From CAWDYA01 sp963806495 (GTDB lineage Bacteria; Acidobacteriota; Polarisedimenticolia; JACPZX01; DASXTC01): a stretch of DNA of 64,000 nucleotides. The stretch is taken from NCBI GenBank assembly GCA_963806495.1, contig CAWDYA010000008.1, positions 641,177 through 705,176 of the forward strand. The letters are read 5' to 3'. Under the pieces are notes generated by a model. It was not told where the DNA came from. It saw only the letters and a program-made list of their open reading frames with translations, and ran no database searches. Below are positions 42,307 to 51,938 of this stretch, one piece after another. Each line of letters opens with the position of its first letter. The first letter of the stretch is position 1. A program made the translations under genes and the position numbers.

Positions 42307-45300
42307 TCACTCCTGCTCCGGGCTCCCCGCCAATCCCGTCAGCAGCCGGTACAGCGCCGGCGTGGCGAGCAGCGACAGCAGCACCGAGATGCACAGCGCC
42401 CCGATCACGGCGATAGCCAGCGGGCGGAGCATGTCGGCCCCCGAGCCGACTCCCCAGGCGAGCGGGAGCATCCCCAGCGCCGCGGCCAGGGTGGTCATCA
42501 GGACGGGGCGCAGCCGCCGGCGGCCCGACCCGACGAGCGCCTCCACCACGTCGGTCCCCTGCGATCGGAGCTGTCTCACGTAGTCGAGCATCAGGATACC
42601 GTTCTTGGCGACGATCCCCACGCCGATGATGGCGCCGAGGAAGGAGACGACGTTGAACGAGATCCCGGTCAGCCAGAGCGCCGCCACGGTGCCGACGAGC
42701 GCCAGCACCGCGCCGAACACGATCGCCACCGGCTCGACGAACGAGCCGAACTCGACGAGGAGCACGGTGAAGACGAGAAAGATCGCCATCACCAGCACCA
42801 GGACGAGGTTGTGGAAGGAATCCTGCTGCTGCTCGTACAGCCCCCCGTACTCGATCGTCCCCGGTGGGATGGAGGCGTCCTTCCCCAGGACCGACCGGAT
42901 CTCCGCCATGGCGCTGCCGAGATCGCGCCCCTCCAGACGCGCGGTGACCGCCACGTCCTGCCGCGAGTCCTCACGGCGGATCTCGAGCTGCCCCGGCTCC
43001 TCGACGACGTCCACCACCTGGGAGAGCTTCACCAGCCGGCCGTCCGGCGTGCGCAATGGCAGCTCCTCGAGCGTGTCCAGACGGTCGATGCGCGACGGAT
43101 CGACCATGACGCGGATGTCGACCACCCGATCCCCCTGGAGCACCGACGAAGCCGTTTGTCCAAGCATGGCCGCGTTCGCCGCCTCGGCGATCTCCTCGGT
43201 GGTCAGTCCGAAGCGGTGTGCGTCGATCGGCCGGGCGCGCAGGCTGACGGTCGGACCCGCGTAGACGAGTCCGTCGAACACGTCGACGACTCCCGGGATC
43301 CTGCCGAGGGTCGAGGCGATCCGCGGCGCCGTGGTCTCCAGCCATTTCTCGTCGGTGGAGAAAAGCTTCACCTCGATCGGCTGCGGCGCCCAGAGCAGAT
43401 CGCCGATCAGGTCGCCCAGGATGCCCGGGAACTCCCAGGTCAGGCCGGGCAGCTCGGTGTTGAACCTCTCGCGCAGCTCGGCGATCACCTCGTCGGTGCT
43501 GCGCCGCCGGTCCGCCTTGAGCTTGACAAGGAAATCACCGGTGTTCGGCTCGGCGATCGCCAGGGCGAGCCGGGCGCCCGTGCGGCGCGAGTAGCTCTGC
43601 ACTTCGGGGATCGTCCTGAGGATCGCCTCCGCCTGCAGGAGCTGGCGATTGGTCTCCGTCAGACTGGTACCGGGCGGTGTGAAGTAGTCGATCACGAACC
43701 CACCCTCGTCCATCGGCGGCAGGAACTCGCTGTCGAGGCTGCCGTAGATGACACCGCCCAGCGCCATCACGACCAGGCAGACGCCCACGGTCAGCCAGGG
43801 ATGGCGAAGAACGGGCCGCACCGCAGCCTCATAGGCCCCGATCACGGCACGCAGGACCCCGCCTTCGTCCGGCTCGGCCCCGCCTCTCGCCCGGGTCAGC
43901 CATCCCGCCAGGGCCGGCGTGAACGTCACCGCGAGAACCAGGGAGGTGAGCAACGAGACGACCATCGTGAGCGCCAGAGAGCGGAAGAACACGCCGGTGA
44001 TCCCCGAGAGGAACGCCAGCGGGACGAACACCACGACGGGAGTCAGGGTGGAGCCGACGAGCGGCCGGACGATCTCCCCCAGCCCCCGCTGCACCGCCTC
44101 CAGGCGCAGCAGACCCGAGGTGAGGTTCGCGTGGATCGCCTCCACCACGACGATCGCGTCGTCGATCACCAGGCCGATGGCGGCCGCGATGCCACCCAGG
44201 GTCATGAGGTTGAAGGTGAGGCCGGACAGCTCCATCGCCACCAGCGTGATCAGAACGGTGACGGGGATGACCATCGTCGCCACCAGCGTCGTGTTCCAGC
44301 TCTTGAGAAACGAGTACAGGATGAGAACCGAGAGAAACACGCCGAAGAGGATCGCCTCCCACACGCCGTCGACCGAGGCCCGGACGATCTCCGACTGGTC
44401 GTAGTAGAAGGCGAGCTTCATGTCGGGGGGCAGCTCGCGACGCAGCTCCTTGACCTGACGCTTCAGCGCGTCGGCGATCTGCAGGGTGCTCCCGTCGGGC
44501 TGGCTGCGGACATTGAGCAGCACGGCGTTCTCCCCGTCCGCCGTCACGATGTTGAACACCGGCTCCGGTCCCCGCTCCACCCGGGCGACGTCGCGGACGC
44601 GCACCGGGTGGCCGTTCTCCGACCGGATGACGAAGTCCTCGATCTCCGCGATAGTGTGCACGCGCCCGTCCACGACGGTGAGATACAGCGTGTGGCTCTC
44701 CTCGTGCATCCCGGCGGACGCCACGAGGTTGTTTCGTGTCAGGGAGTCGGTCACGTCGGCGAGGCTCAGGTTGGCGGCGGCCAGGAGCACCGGATCCACG
44801 ATCACATGGAACTCCGGTGTCCGCCCCCCCGTGAGGTCGACGCGCGCCACGCCCGGTATCCTGAGGAATCGCAGCTTGAGATCGTAGCGCGCCTTCTCCC
44901 ACAACTCGGTCAGATCGCGCGTGCGGCTGGTGAGGCTGATGCCGACGATCGGGAACGCCGAGAACGTCAGCCGGTAGACGGTCGACTCCATCGTCGCGGG
45001 AAGCGCCGATCGGATCTGCGAGAGCCGGGCCAGGACGTACAGCTCGGAGCGGACCATGTCGACACGCCAGGTGAAGAAGACGTTGATCTCGGCGGAGCCG
45101 CGCCCGGTGGCGGAGCGGACGTTCACCACCCCCGGGATGTCCTTCATCGCCTCCTCGATGGGACGGGTGATGGTGGCCATCATCTCGTCCACCGGCATCA
45201 CGCCGTTGTCCACCAGTATCACGACACGGGGGAAGTCGGTCCGGGGAAAGACGGACGAGGAGAGGTTGAGCGCCGCGTGGGCCCCGGCGAGGCAGAGCGC

Positions 45301-45354
45301 CAGGCTGATGAAGACGATCGGCAGCGCGTGCCGGGTGGCGAATCGTCCCAGCAC
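42307..45354 (-). CDS. RND-family efflux permease
   Basis: 1015 aa from GTG 45354, one base after the adaptor stop. Shows the RND pattern: TM1 LPIVFISLALCLAGAHAAL, first periplasmic porter loops (VMPVDEMMATITRPIEEAMK), TM4 AAAIGLVIDDAIVVVEAI with the paired acidic residues of proton relay, a second large loop, and TM10-12 (VAKNGILMLDYVR). It pumps substrates out with protons. Drug-type and metal-type branches cannot be told apart from this alone. Third gene of the OMF-adaptor-RND operon. Confidence 0.92.
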   Translation of the reverse strand: MLGRFATRHALPIVFISLALCLAGAHAALNLSSSVFPRTDFPRVVILVDNGVMPVDEMMATITRPIEEAMKDIPGVVNVRSATGRGSAEINVFFTWRVDMVRSELYVLARLSQIRSALPATMESTVYRLTFSAFPIVGISLTSRTRDLTELWEKARYDLKLRFLRIPGVARVDLTGGRTPEFHVIVDPVLLAAANLSLADVTDSLTRNNLVASAGMHEESHTLYLTVVDGRVHTIAEIEDFVIRSENGHPVRVRDVARVERGPEPVFNIVTADGENAVLLNVRSQPDGSTLQIADALKRQVKELRRELPPDMKLAFYYDQSEIVRASVDGVWEAILFGVFLSVLILYSFLKSWNTTLVATMVIPVTVLITLVAMELSGLTFNLMTLGGIAAAIGLVIDDAIVVVEAIHANLTSGLLRLEAVQRGLGEIVRPLVGSTLTPVVVFVPLAFLSGITGVFFRSLALTMVVSLLTSLVLAVTFTPALAGWLTRARGGAEPDEGGVLRAVIGAYEAAVRPVLRHPWLTVGVCLVVMALGGVIYGSLDSEFLPPMDEGGFVIDYFTPPGTSLTETNRQLLQAEAILRTIPEVQSYSRRTGARLALAIAEPNTGDFLVKLKADRRRSTDEVIAELRERFNTELPGLTWEFPGILGDLIGDLLWAPQPIEVKLFSTDEKWLETTAPRIASTLGRIPGVVDVFDGLVYAGPTVSLRARPIDAHRFGLTTEEIAEAANAAMLGQTASSVLQGDRVVDIRVMVDPSRIDRLDTLEELPLRTPDGRLVKLSQVVDVVEEPGQLEIRREDSRQDVAVTARLEGRDLGSAMAEIRSVLGKDASIPPGTIEYGGLYEQQQDSFHNLVLVLVMAIFLVFTVLLVEFGSFVEPVAIVFGAVLALVGTVAALWLTGISFNVVSFLGAIIGVGIVAKNGILMLDYVRQLRSQGTDVVEALVGSGRRRLRPVLMTTLAAALGMLPLAWGVGSGADMLRPLAIAVIGALCISVLLSLLATPALYRLLTGLAGSPEQE

Positions 45355-45355
45355 G

Positions 45356-46444
45356 TCAGCCCCCCAGGATCCGGATCTTCGTCCCCTCCGGGAGGCTGTA
45401 GGCTTCCTCGGTGACGATCGGCGTCCCTTCCTGCAGCCCCTCGCCGGTGACCTCGACCCTGTCGCCTTCCTCCAGGCCCGTGGTCACCGGAACCCGGACC
45501 GCCTGGTCGTTCCGGATCACCTCGATCCACGTCCCCTCGCCCGCCCGGCTCACCACGGCCACCCTCGGCACCGTGAGGCATTCCGGCCGCTCCTCGGCCA
45601 CGATGCGCAGCTCCACGAACCGGCCCGGCGCGAGATCGGCCCCGGTGGGGAGACTCGCCCGGATAGGCACCGTGTCGGTGCCGGGATCGACGTCGGTACC
45701 GATGAAGATCAGCCTGCCGCCGGGGGCGCCGCCCGCCGCGTCCTCTGATCCGAACGACACCGGCTGCCCCGTCCGCAGCAGGGCGGCCTCGCGGCTCGGG
45801 ACCCCCGCCTCCACGACCAGCCGGTCGAGATCGATGACCTCGGCGAGGACGGTGTTCGGCTCGACCGACTGGCCCAGGTGCGCGTCGATCCGGACCACCG
45901 TGCCGGAGACGGGCGAGGCGATCCGCAGCAGGGCCAGCTGCGTCTCGGCGGCGGACAGGTCGGCGCGCGCTGCGTCCCGCCGCTGCTCCGCTTCGAGCAG
46001 CGCCCGGCGTGACGTCCCGTCCACGTCCATCAGGGCCTTCTGACGCTCGTAGGTCTTCTCCGCAAAGTCGAGCGCCTCCTTCGCGCGCCCGAGCTCCACC
46101 TCGGCGACGCGGCTGTCGAGAGAGAAGAGCGTGTCGCCCGCCCGGATGCGCTGCCCCTGTGCGCAGTCGATCCCGACGAGCAGACCGCTCGCCGAGGAGC
46201 CGATCGTCACGCGTGCCGGAGGCGTTCCCTGCCCCGGCGGTTGCGGGATCACCCTGCCGTAGGCGGTGACGTACCGATGCAGCGTCGCCTTGCGGATTTC
46301 CCCGGCATGGACCGCGACCCCCGTGGCCGCCGGCCTGCTCTCGTCCGCTCCACCGGGCGCGCGGAGCCGGCGCCCCGCGAACACGGCCAGAATCGCCGCG
46401 GCCGCGACCACCAGGGTGAGCGTGCGCCAGCGCCTACCCATCAT
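45356..46444 (-). CDS. RND periplasmic adaptor (membrane fusion protein)
   Basis: About 362 aa. Tandem ATGs (46447, 46444, 46441) overlap the upstream OMF stop, so the start is uncertain by a codon or two. A single TM anchor (LTLVVAAAAILAVFAG) is followed by the lipoyl half GSSASGLLVGIDCAQGQRI, a coiled-coil hairpin (LGRAKEALDFAEKTYERQKAL...), the second lipoyl half ASPVSGTVVRIDAHLGQSV and a beta-barrel region. It bridges the RND pump and the outer-membrane channel. Confidence 0.9.
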   Translation of the reverse strand: MMGRRWRTLTLVVAAAAILAVFAGRRLRAPGGADESRPAATGVAVHAGEIRKATLHRYVTAYGRVIPQPPGQGTPPARVTIGSSASGLLVGIDCAQGQRIRAGDTLFSLDSRVAEVELGRAKEALDFAEKTYERQKALMDVDGTSRRALLEAEQRRDAARADLSAAETQLALLRIASPVSGTVVRIDAHLGQSVEPNTVLAEVIDLDRLVVEAGVPSREAALLRTGQPVSFGSEDAAGGAPGGRLIFIGTDVDPGTDTVPIRASLPTGADLAPGRFVELRIVAEERPECLTVPRVAVVSRAGEGTWIEVIRNDQAVRVPVTTGLEEGDRVEVTGEGLQEGTPIVTEEAYSLPEGTKIRILGG

Positions 46445-47852
46445 CATGTCCGACGAGGACCCACGTCTCCGACGGCAACGGACTCTGCATCGCCTCCTCC
46501 AGGCTCCCGAGCGCCTCCTGCGCCCGAGAGAGAGCCTCGAGCCGTGCCACACGGCCCGCGGCCGCCTCGAGCTGCGCGCCCACCAGATCCAGCTTCGAGA
46601 TCTCTCCGAGACCATACGCTCTGGCCGAGGTTTCCTCCACGTGCTGCAGATCCTCCAGCATCGTCTCGGCCGCAGCCACGATGCCGGTCGCCGCCCGGCA
46701 GGCGGCCATTGCCCGATCGACCTGCGCCGTCACGCGCGCCTGCAGCGCCAGGAACTCGGACGCCGCCTCACGCCTGCGCGCGCGGGCCTCGGCGATCGGC
46801 CCCTTGTTCCTGTTGAGGATCGGGATCGGCAGCGACAGCGACAAGGTCCACTTACCGTCGGTCTGGTCGAGCTGGTAGCCGGCCCCGATGTCGATATCGG
46901 GGTACTGCTTCGCGATCTCGAGCCTCAACGCGGCCTGGCTCGCCTCGTAGCGCGACAGCGCCCCGAGGATGTCGGCGCGGCCGACCAGGGCCCGCCGCCG
47001 GATCTCCGGGGCGGGCAGCAGATCCGGATCGATCGCATCGAGCGCGTCGAAGGCGAACTCGACCCCCTCGAGCGCCGAGACCGTCAGACCAATCGCGTCC
47101 GCCAGATCGACGAGCCCCTCCCGGCTGCGCCGTCCCGCCTCCAACGCCGACAGTCTCGCGTGCTCCAGAGCGATGCGGGCCAGCGCCACCTCGTTGGCGG
47201 AAACCTCGCCCAGCTCGTGCTGCCTGCTCAGCAGGTCGACGCTCTCGGCCTGAAGATCGATCTGGGCGGTGAGCAGGGATTCGGTGCGCCGCGCCACGTG
47301 AAGGGCGAGGCAGGCGCGCCGGACCCGCGCCCGCACGTCCCAGGCCCGCGAGAGCACGTCGAGACGCGCCGCCTCGGTGAGATGCCTCGCTTCGAGGACG
47401 CGCAGCCCGCGCTTTCCCGCCGTCTCGATCGGCAGGTCCAGCACCAGCTCGGGGATCCAGGGGGTGACGCCCGCCGCGGCGCTGGCGTTGTAGCCCATCA
47501 TGGCGCTCGCCGAAGGGTTGGGGCGGGCTCCCGCCGTCACCTCCCCCGCCTCGGCCACACCCCATCGCGCCCGCGCCACGTCCAGCTCGGGGTTGTAGAA
47601 CAGCGCCGCGAGGGTGAGCGCGTCGAGGTCCCACGCGGCGGGAGGCCACTCGGTCGCTCCCGCGTTGCTTCGCAGGAACTGCCCCAGCTCCGGGGCGTCG
47701 AGGCGGCGGGCTTCGAAACGGTCGAGCACCACGTCCGGCGACAGGGGCCTCGGCTCGTAATGGACGCAACCGCCCATCGCCAGCGCCCCGAGCGTCACCG
47801 CTGCAGAGATCGGAAGGAACCACTGCTGACTGGAGTCTGCGTTGCGTTTCAT
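46434..47852 (-). CDS. Outer-membrane efflux lipoprotein (TolC/CzcC-like OMF)
   Basis: 472 aa from ATG 47852, with AGAGGCGG upstream. The signal ends LAMGGC, a lipobox. Two repeats of long coiled-coil helices follow (ALTLAALFYNPELDVARARW opens the first; ALVGRADILGALSRYEASQAALRL the second), the TolC fold. LDLPIETAGKRGLRVLEARH is a common CzcC-type stretch. First gene of the efflux operon, overlapping the adaptor. Confidence 0.9.
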   Translation of the reverse strand: MKRNADSSQQWFLPISAAVTLGALAMGGCVHYEPRPLSPDVVLDRFEARRLDAPELGQFLRSNAGATEWPPAAWDLDALTLAALFYNPELDVARARWGVAEAGEVTAGARPNPSASAMMGYNASAAAGVTPWIPELVLDLPIETAGKRGLRVLEARHLTEAARLDVLSRAWDVRARVRRACLALHVARRTESLLTAQIDLQAESVDLLSRQHELGEVSANEVALARIALEHARLSALEAGRRSREGLVDLADAIGLTVSALEGVEFAFDALDAIDPDLLPAPEIRRRALVGRADILGALSRYEASQAALRLEIAKQYPDIDIGAGYQLDQTDGKWTLSLSLPIPILNRNKGPIAEARARRREAASEFLALQARVTAQVDRAMAACRAATGIVAAAETMLEDLQHVEETSARAYGLGEISKLDLVGAQLEAAAGRVARLEALSRAQEALGSLEEAMQSPLPSETWVLVGHDDG

Positions 47853-47893
47853 CACGCCGCCTCTGAGACGCCGCATGGGCGAGATCGCCCGAG

Positions 47894-47899
47894 AGTATA
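47894..47899 (-). promoter_or_regulatory. -10 box of the RND efflux operon
   Basis: TATACT in TGTTATACTCTC on the minus strand, about 40 bp before the OMF ATG. No clear -35 at 17 bp. Confidence 0.35.
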
Positions 47900-47950
47900 A
47901 CAGCGGCGCTCAGGGGACCCGAGGCGCGGAGAAGACCGTTTGCATTCCGT

Positions 47951-48416
47951 TCAGCCGGAGCGAGGAGAGACCATGCGTTGCACTTTCCGGGCGAGCGCGT
48001 GCGGGGTGTACGGCTTCTGGAGAAATTCCATCTCGGCACGGCTGACGCCGTGGCGGATCACTTCGTCATCGGTATACCCCGAGACAAACAGCACTTGCAG
48101 ATCGGGCCTCGACTCTCTGAGACGTTCCACGAGTTGGCGGCCGCCCATGCCCGGCATCACCACATCGGTCACGAGCAGATCGATGGCATCCTGATGGCCG
48201 GCAGCCAGCTCGAGCGCCTCCTCGCCGTCACGGGCCTCGAGTACCGTGTATCCGCAATCACGGAGTATAAGCGCCGACAGCTCCCGCACCGCATTCTCGT
48301 CCTCCACGACCAGGATGGTGCCGGAGCCTTCGGGGTGGTCCAGCCCGGGAGCCTCGGAATCCCCGCGCTCAGCCGCCGCATCCACCCTGGGAAGATCTAC
48401 CCTGAATGCTGGTGCC
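47951..48416 (-). CDS. C-terminal receiver domain separated by a frameshift from the hybrid kinase
   Basis: In a different frame from the kinase 48369-50753, this reads AFRVDLPRVDAAAERGD, then a receiver: GTILVVEDENAVRELSALIL, DLLVTDVVMPGMGG (phospho-Asp) and FLQKPYTPHAL (Lys). The kinase ends SVQSAPGEGTSIQGRS, where relatives continue GTxFRVDLP, so an extra base near 48,410 breaks one protein in two. No good start codon exists for a separate protein. Confidence 0.75.
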
Positions 48417-50753
48417 CTCTCCCGGCGCGCTCTGCACGCTAATCTGCCCGCGGTTCTGCCGCACAATACCGTAGACCGTCGCCAGGCCCAGCCCGGTTCC
48501 CTTCCCCTGCTCCTTGGTCGTGAAGAACGGCTCGAAGATCCGTTCGAGCAGACCGGGATCGATGCCAATGCCGGTGTCACTTACCTCGAGCATGACGTGA
48601 GGTCCCTGGGCGGGCAGGTCCGACCCGACTGCCGCCTCTGTCAGGTTCACTGAGGCGGTGCGGATTGCGAGCGTGCCACCGTGGGGCATCGCGTCCCTCG
48701 CATTGACCGCGAGATTCATGACCACCTGCTGGAGCTGTCCAGGATCGGCGTTCACGTGCGCTTGCGGAGCCTCCAGCGAGACGACCAGGTCGATCTCTTC
48801 CCCGATCAATCGGCGCAGCATTTCCTCCATGTCGGCCACCAGCGCATCGAGTTTCAGCACCTCCGGAGTCACGACCTCCTTGCGGCTGAAGACCAGAAGC
48901 TGCCGCGTCAGCGAGGAAGCTCTCTCACCCGCCTTGACGATCTCTCCGACGAGGGTTCGAGCGGTCTCGCTCAAGCCGCTCTGGCGCAGCGCCATCTGAC
49001 CGTAACCAGAGATGATGGTGAGAAGGTTGTTGAAGTCGTGCGCCACACCGCCCGCCAGCTGGCCTATCGCTTCCATCTTCTGAGACTGGAGGTATTGCTG
49101 CTCCAGCTCGCGGTGTTCCGTAATGTCGGACCAGGAGCCCACCACCTCCGTCTCTCCCGTTTCGGCGCTCGTGGACAGGCGCTGCTCATCCCTGATCCAG
49201 CGATAGGTGCCGTCGCGATGGAGAAAGCGGTAATCGCGAACCACCCGGTTGCCTCCGTGCCCGGAACCCGACCGCTCCATCCTCATGAGCTCCTCGGTCT
49301 GACCGTAGGCCTCCCTGCGATCGTCCGGGTGGATCTTCTCTAACCACCACGAGGGACGCCGAACTTCCGCTGCCGTGTATCCCAGCATCTCCTGAATGTT
49401 TTCACTGATCCAGACGGGCGCGATCCCGCCGATCCCCATCGACAGAACGTAGGTGACCGCCGGGCTCGAGCAGATCACCTGTTCGAGCCTCGCGCGCGCA
49501 CTTCGCAGGGCCTCCTCCGCCCGTCTGCGCTCGACCCCGACAGCGATGGTACGCGAGACGGACTCCAGAACCTCGATGATCTCATACGGGAGTGCCCGTC
49601 TCGCGAAGACGGCCATGACTCCTACGACGCGCTCCTCCACCACAAGGGGATGACCGGCGAAACTGACCATGCCCTCGCGGCGTGCCCAGGCCGGATCGGT
49701 GATGCGAGGGTCGTTCAGCACGTCATTGGTGAAGAGCGGCGTGCCATGCTGGGCGATCAGGCCGATCTTGAGCTCTCCCACCGGTACCAGCGCGTGCGCG
49801 CCCTCCAGGTTCCTGTAAAGCCCGGCGCTCGCCTGCAGATGCAGCATCTGCTCCGCATCGTCCAGTGTCCAGATTCGGGCGAAGGCGGCCCCGAGGTTGT
49901 TCACCATCGACTCAGCGCAGAGTTGCAGCATCCCCTTCAGACTGACCGCCTGCGAGACGGCCAGCGCGACATCGTTGCGAAGCGCGAGCACTGCCCCATG
50001 TCGCTGGCCTGTGGCGTCTCTCAGAAGGGTCACACGGCCCAGCGGCCGCTGATGCTCATCGCGAATGAGGGTCGACGCGTAGTCAACGGGGATCGACTCA
50101 TCGTGTCGATCGAGCAGCACCGTATCCTCGGCGAGGGCTACGACCGGACCCTCCGCGAGCTCCGCGAAGCTCTCTGCCTCACGGGCGTGACCATGCCTGA
50201 TCCGGATCACCTCCTCCATTGGCCTGCCAAGAGCCTGCTCCCGATCCCATGCGGTAATCGCCTGGGCCGCCGTGTCGAACGAGGTGATCCTCCCCTCTTC
50301 GTCCGCATGGATGATGCCCCTCGGTCCCGCGCTACCCGATTCCGCCAACCACCGCTCAACCCTCCGCAGCCGCGTCTCCATACGATGTTTGTACAACGCC
50401 ATTTCGATGTTGGCCTCCAGTTCGCGCTCCGAGAAAGGCTTCACGATGTAGCCGAACGGCTCAGTCACCTTCGCCCTCTCGAGCGTGCGCCGGTCGGTGT
50501 GAGCGGTGAGATAGATTACGGGAGCGTGACACAGCCTGCGGATCTCTCCCGCTGCGTCGATCCCGTCCATCTCCCCCTTGAGCACGATGTCCATCAGGAT
50601 CAGGTCGGGCTTCGTCTCCGAGGCGACTCTCACGGCCTCGCCGCCCGAGGAAGCGAGGCCCACCACCTCGTAGCCCAGCGATCTCAGACGGGTCTCGAGC
50701 TCCCGGGCGATGATGATCTCGTCATCGACTATCAGGACGCGTGGCCGGTCCAA
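48369..50753 (-). CDS. Hybrid sensor histidine kinase (REC-PAS-GAF-PAS-HisKA-HATPase)
   Basis: 794 aa to the frame break. Receiver 1-120 with acidic pair Asp10/Asp11, Asp55 and Lys105; PAS about 145-250; GAF 255-410; PAS 425-548 (DPAS-like HRDGTYRWIRDE and WSDITEHRE); HisKA with His572 (GGVAHDFNNLLTI); and HATPase with VVMNLAVNARDAM and SDTGIGIDPG. It is cytosolic with no membrane helix. It starts 5 bp after the kinase 50758-51801, which would feed its first receiver. The C-terminal receiver is in another frame (47951-48416). Confidence 0.88.
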   Translation of the reverse strand: MDRPRVLIVDDEIIIARELETRLRSLGYEVVGLASSGGEAVRVASETKPDLILMDIVLKGEMDGIDAAGEIRRLCHAPVIYLTAHTDRRTLERAKVTEPFGYIVKPFSERELEANIEMALYKHRMETRLRRVERWLAESGSAGPRGIIHADEEGRITSFDTAAQAITAWDREQALGRPMEEVIRIRHGHAREAESFAELAEGPVVALAEDTVLLDRHDESIPVDYASTLIRDEHQRPLGRVTLLRDATGQRHGAVLALRNDVALAVSQAVSLKGMLQLCAESMVNNLGAAFARIWTLDDAEQMLHLQASAGLYRNLEGAHALVPVGELKIGLIAQHGTPLFTNDVLNDPRITDPAWARREGMVSFAGHPLVVEERVVGVMAVFARRALPYEIIEVLESVSRTIAVGVERRRAEEALRSARARLEQVICSSPAVTYVLSMGIGGIAPVWISENIQEMLGYTAAEVRRPSWWLEKIHPDDRREAYGQTEELMRMERSGSGHGGNRVVRDYRFLHRDGTYRWIRDEQRLSTSAETGETEVVGSWSDITEHRELEQQYLQSQKMEAIGQLAGGVAHDFNNLLTIISGYGQMALRQSGLSETARTLVGEIVKAGERASSLTRQLLVFSRKEVVTPEVLKLDALVADMEEMLRRLIGEEIDLVVSLEAPQAHVNADPGQLQQVVMNLAVNARDAMPHGGTLAIRTASVNLTEAAVGSDLPAQGPHVMLEVSDTGIGIDPGLLERIFEPFFTTKEQGKGTGLGLATVYGIVRQNRGQISVQSAPGEGTSIQGRSSQGGCGG

Positions 50754-50757
50754 CCGA

Positions 50758-51801
50758 TCACCCCCTCTCCTTGTATTGGGACTCCCTCAGACGCAACCGG
50801 AACAGCGTCCCGGCGGTCGTCTCCAAGTCGATGCTTCCGTCCAGCTGCCGTGTCAGGTCGCTGACGAGCCTGAGCCCCAACGATGAAGCGTTCCTCCAGT
50901 CGAGGTCAGACGGCAGCCCGATCCCGTCGTCCCACACGCGGAGCTCGAACATGCGATCGCCTGCGGGCCGTAAATCGATCAGGATCTCTCCACCGTTCTC
51001 ACCCGGGAACGCGTGTTCCAGAGCGTTGGAAACGAGTTCGTTGATGATCAACCCGCACGGTATGGCGGTGTCCATGCCGAGCCTGACGTCCTGCACCCGG
51101 GTGTGGACCGTCACCTTCCCGCGCTCGACCTCATAGGCAGCCTGGAGATCCGTGACGAGATCACGCACATATTCGGCGAAATCGAGACGCGTGACATCTG
51201 GAGAGCGGTAGAGCTTCTCGTGGATCATCGCAATCGATCGGACGCGATTCCGGCTCTCTCGGAGCACGCCGAGCGTCGCGGGCTCGTGGACGGAACGCGA
51301 TTGCAGGAACAGGAGTGAGGAGATCACCTGCAGGTTGTTCTTCACCCTGTGATGGATCTCCTTGATGTAGGTCTCGCGCGCCTCGCGCGCCTGTGCCTCG
51401 ATCGCCTTGCGCTCCGTGGCGTCGCGAACGACGGCCAGGACGAGCAGCCCTTCGGGTGTCTCCAGCGGGCTGAGCATGATGTCGACAGGGAACTCGGTGC
51501 CGTCACGCCGCAGTCCGAAGAGGTCGAGGCCTGCGCCCATGGGGCGCGTCCTCGGCGCGGCGGAATACCCGGACCGGTGTTCGGCATGCCGTTGGCCGAA
51601 TCGCCGTGGGATGAGAAGCTCGACGGGGCGGCCCAAAAGTGACTCCCGGTCGTGGCCGAACATCCTCTCAGTCTGGACATTGACTCTTACGATCAGGCCA
51701 TCGCCGTCGACGAGGAGTGTCGCGTCGGGAGCGTACTCGAAGATCCTGTGCAGGATCTCCGGTCCCCCGGGGGATGGTGGAGCGTAAGGATGGTGCGGCA
51801 T
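50758..51801 (-). CDS. PAS-HisKA_2-HATPase sensor histidine kinase
   Basis: 347 aa. ATG 51801 is chosen because GGAG lies 6 bp upstream; longer starts exist at 51849 and 51876. PAS domain 15-130 (FEYAPDATLLVDGDGLIVRVN), then the HisKA_2 phosphoacceptor YIKEIHHRVKNNLQVIS with His150, and the HATPase motif INELVSNALEHAFP with WDDGIGLP. It has no membrane segment, so it senses a soluble signal through PAS. The downstream kinase has a free receiver domain, an obvious partner. Confidence 0.88.
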   Translation of the reverse strand: MPHHPYAPPSPGGPEILHRIFEYAPDATLLVDGDGLIVRVNVQTERMFGHDRESLLGRPVELLIPRRFGQRHAEHRSGYSAAPRTRPMGAGLDLFGLRRDGTEFPVDIMLSPLETPEGLLVLAVVRDATERKAIEAQAREARETYIKEIHHRVKNNLQVISSLLFLQSRSVHEPATLGVLRESRNRVRSIAMIHEKLYRSPDVTRLDFAEYVRDLVTDLQAAYEVERGKVTVHTRVQDVRLGMDTAIPCGLIINELVSNALEHAFPGENGGEILIDLRPAGDRMFELRVWDDGIGLPSDLDWRNASSLGLRLVSDLTRQLDGSIDLETTAGTLFRLRLRESQYKERG

Positions 51802-51938
51802 CCCGGACTCCGTCTCCCGGTCCAGTCGTGGCGCTGCGCGCGCCTCCATGGACCGTGAACAAGTATTTTCGTTCACATCTTTGATTAGTGCAAGCCCGGG
51901 AAAGGAATGGGGGGGAGGGAGGATCCGGGCTATCGTGG

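Noticed and set aside
42811..45414. 867-codon open frame on the plus strand
   Set aside because: Antisense of the RND permease, which has clear family motifs on the minus strand.
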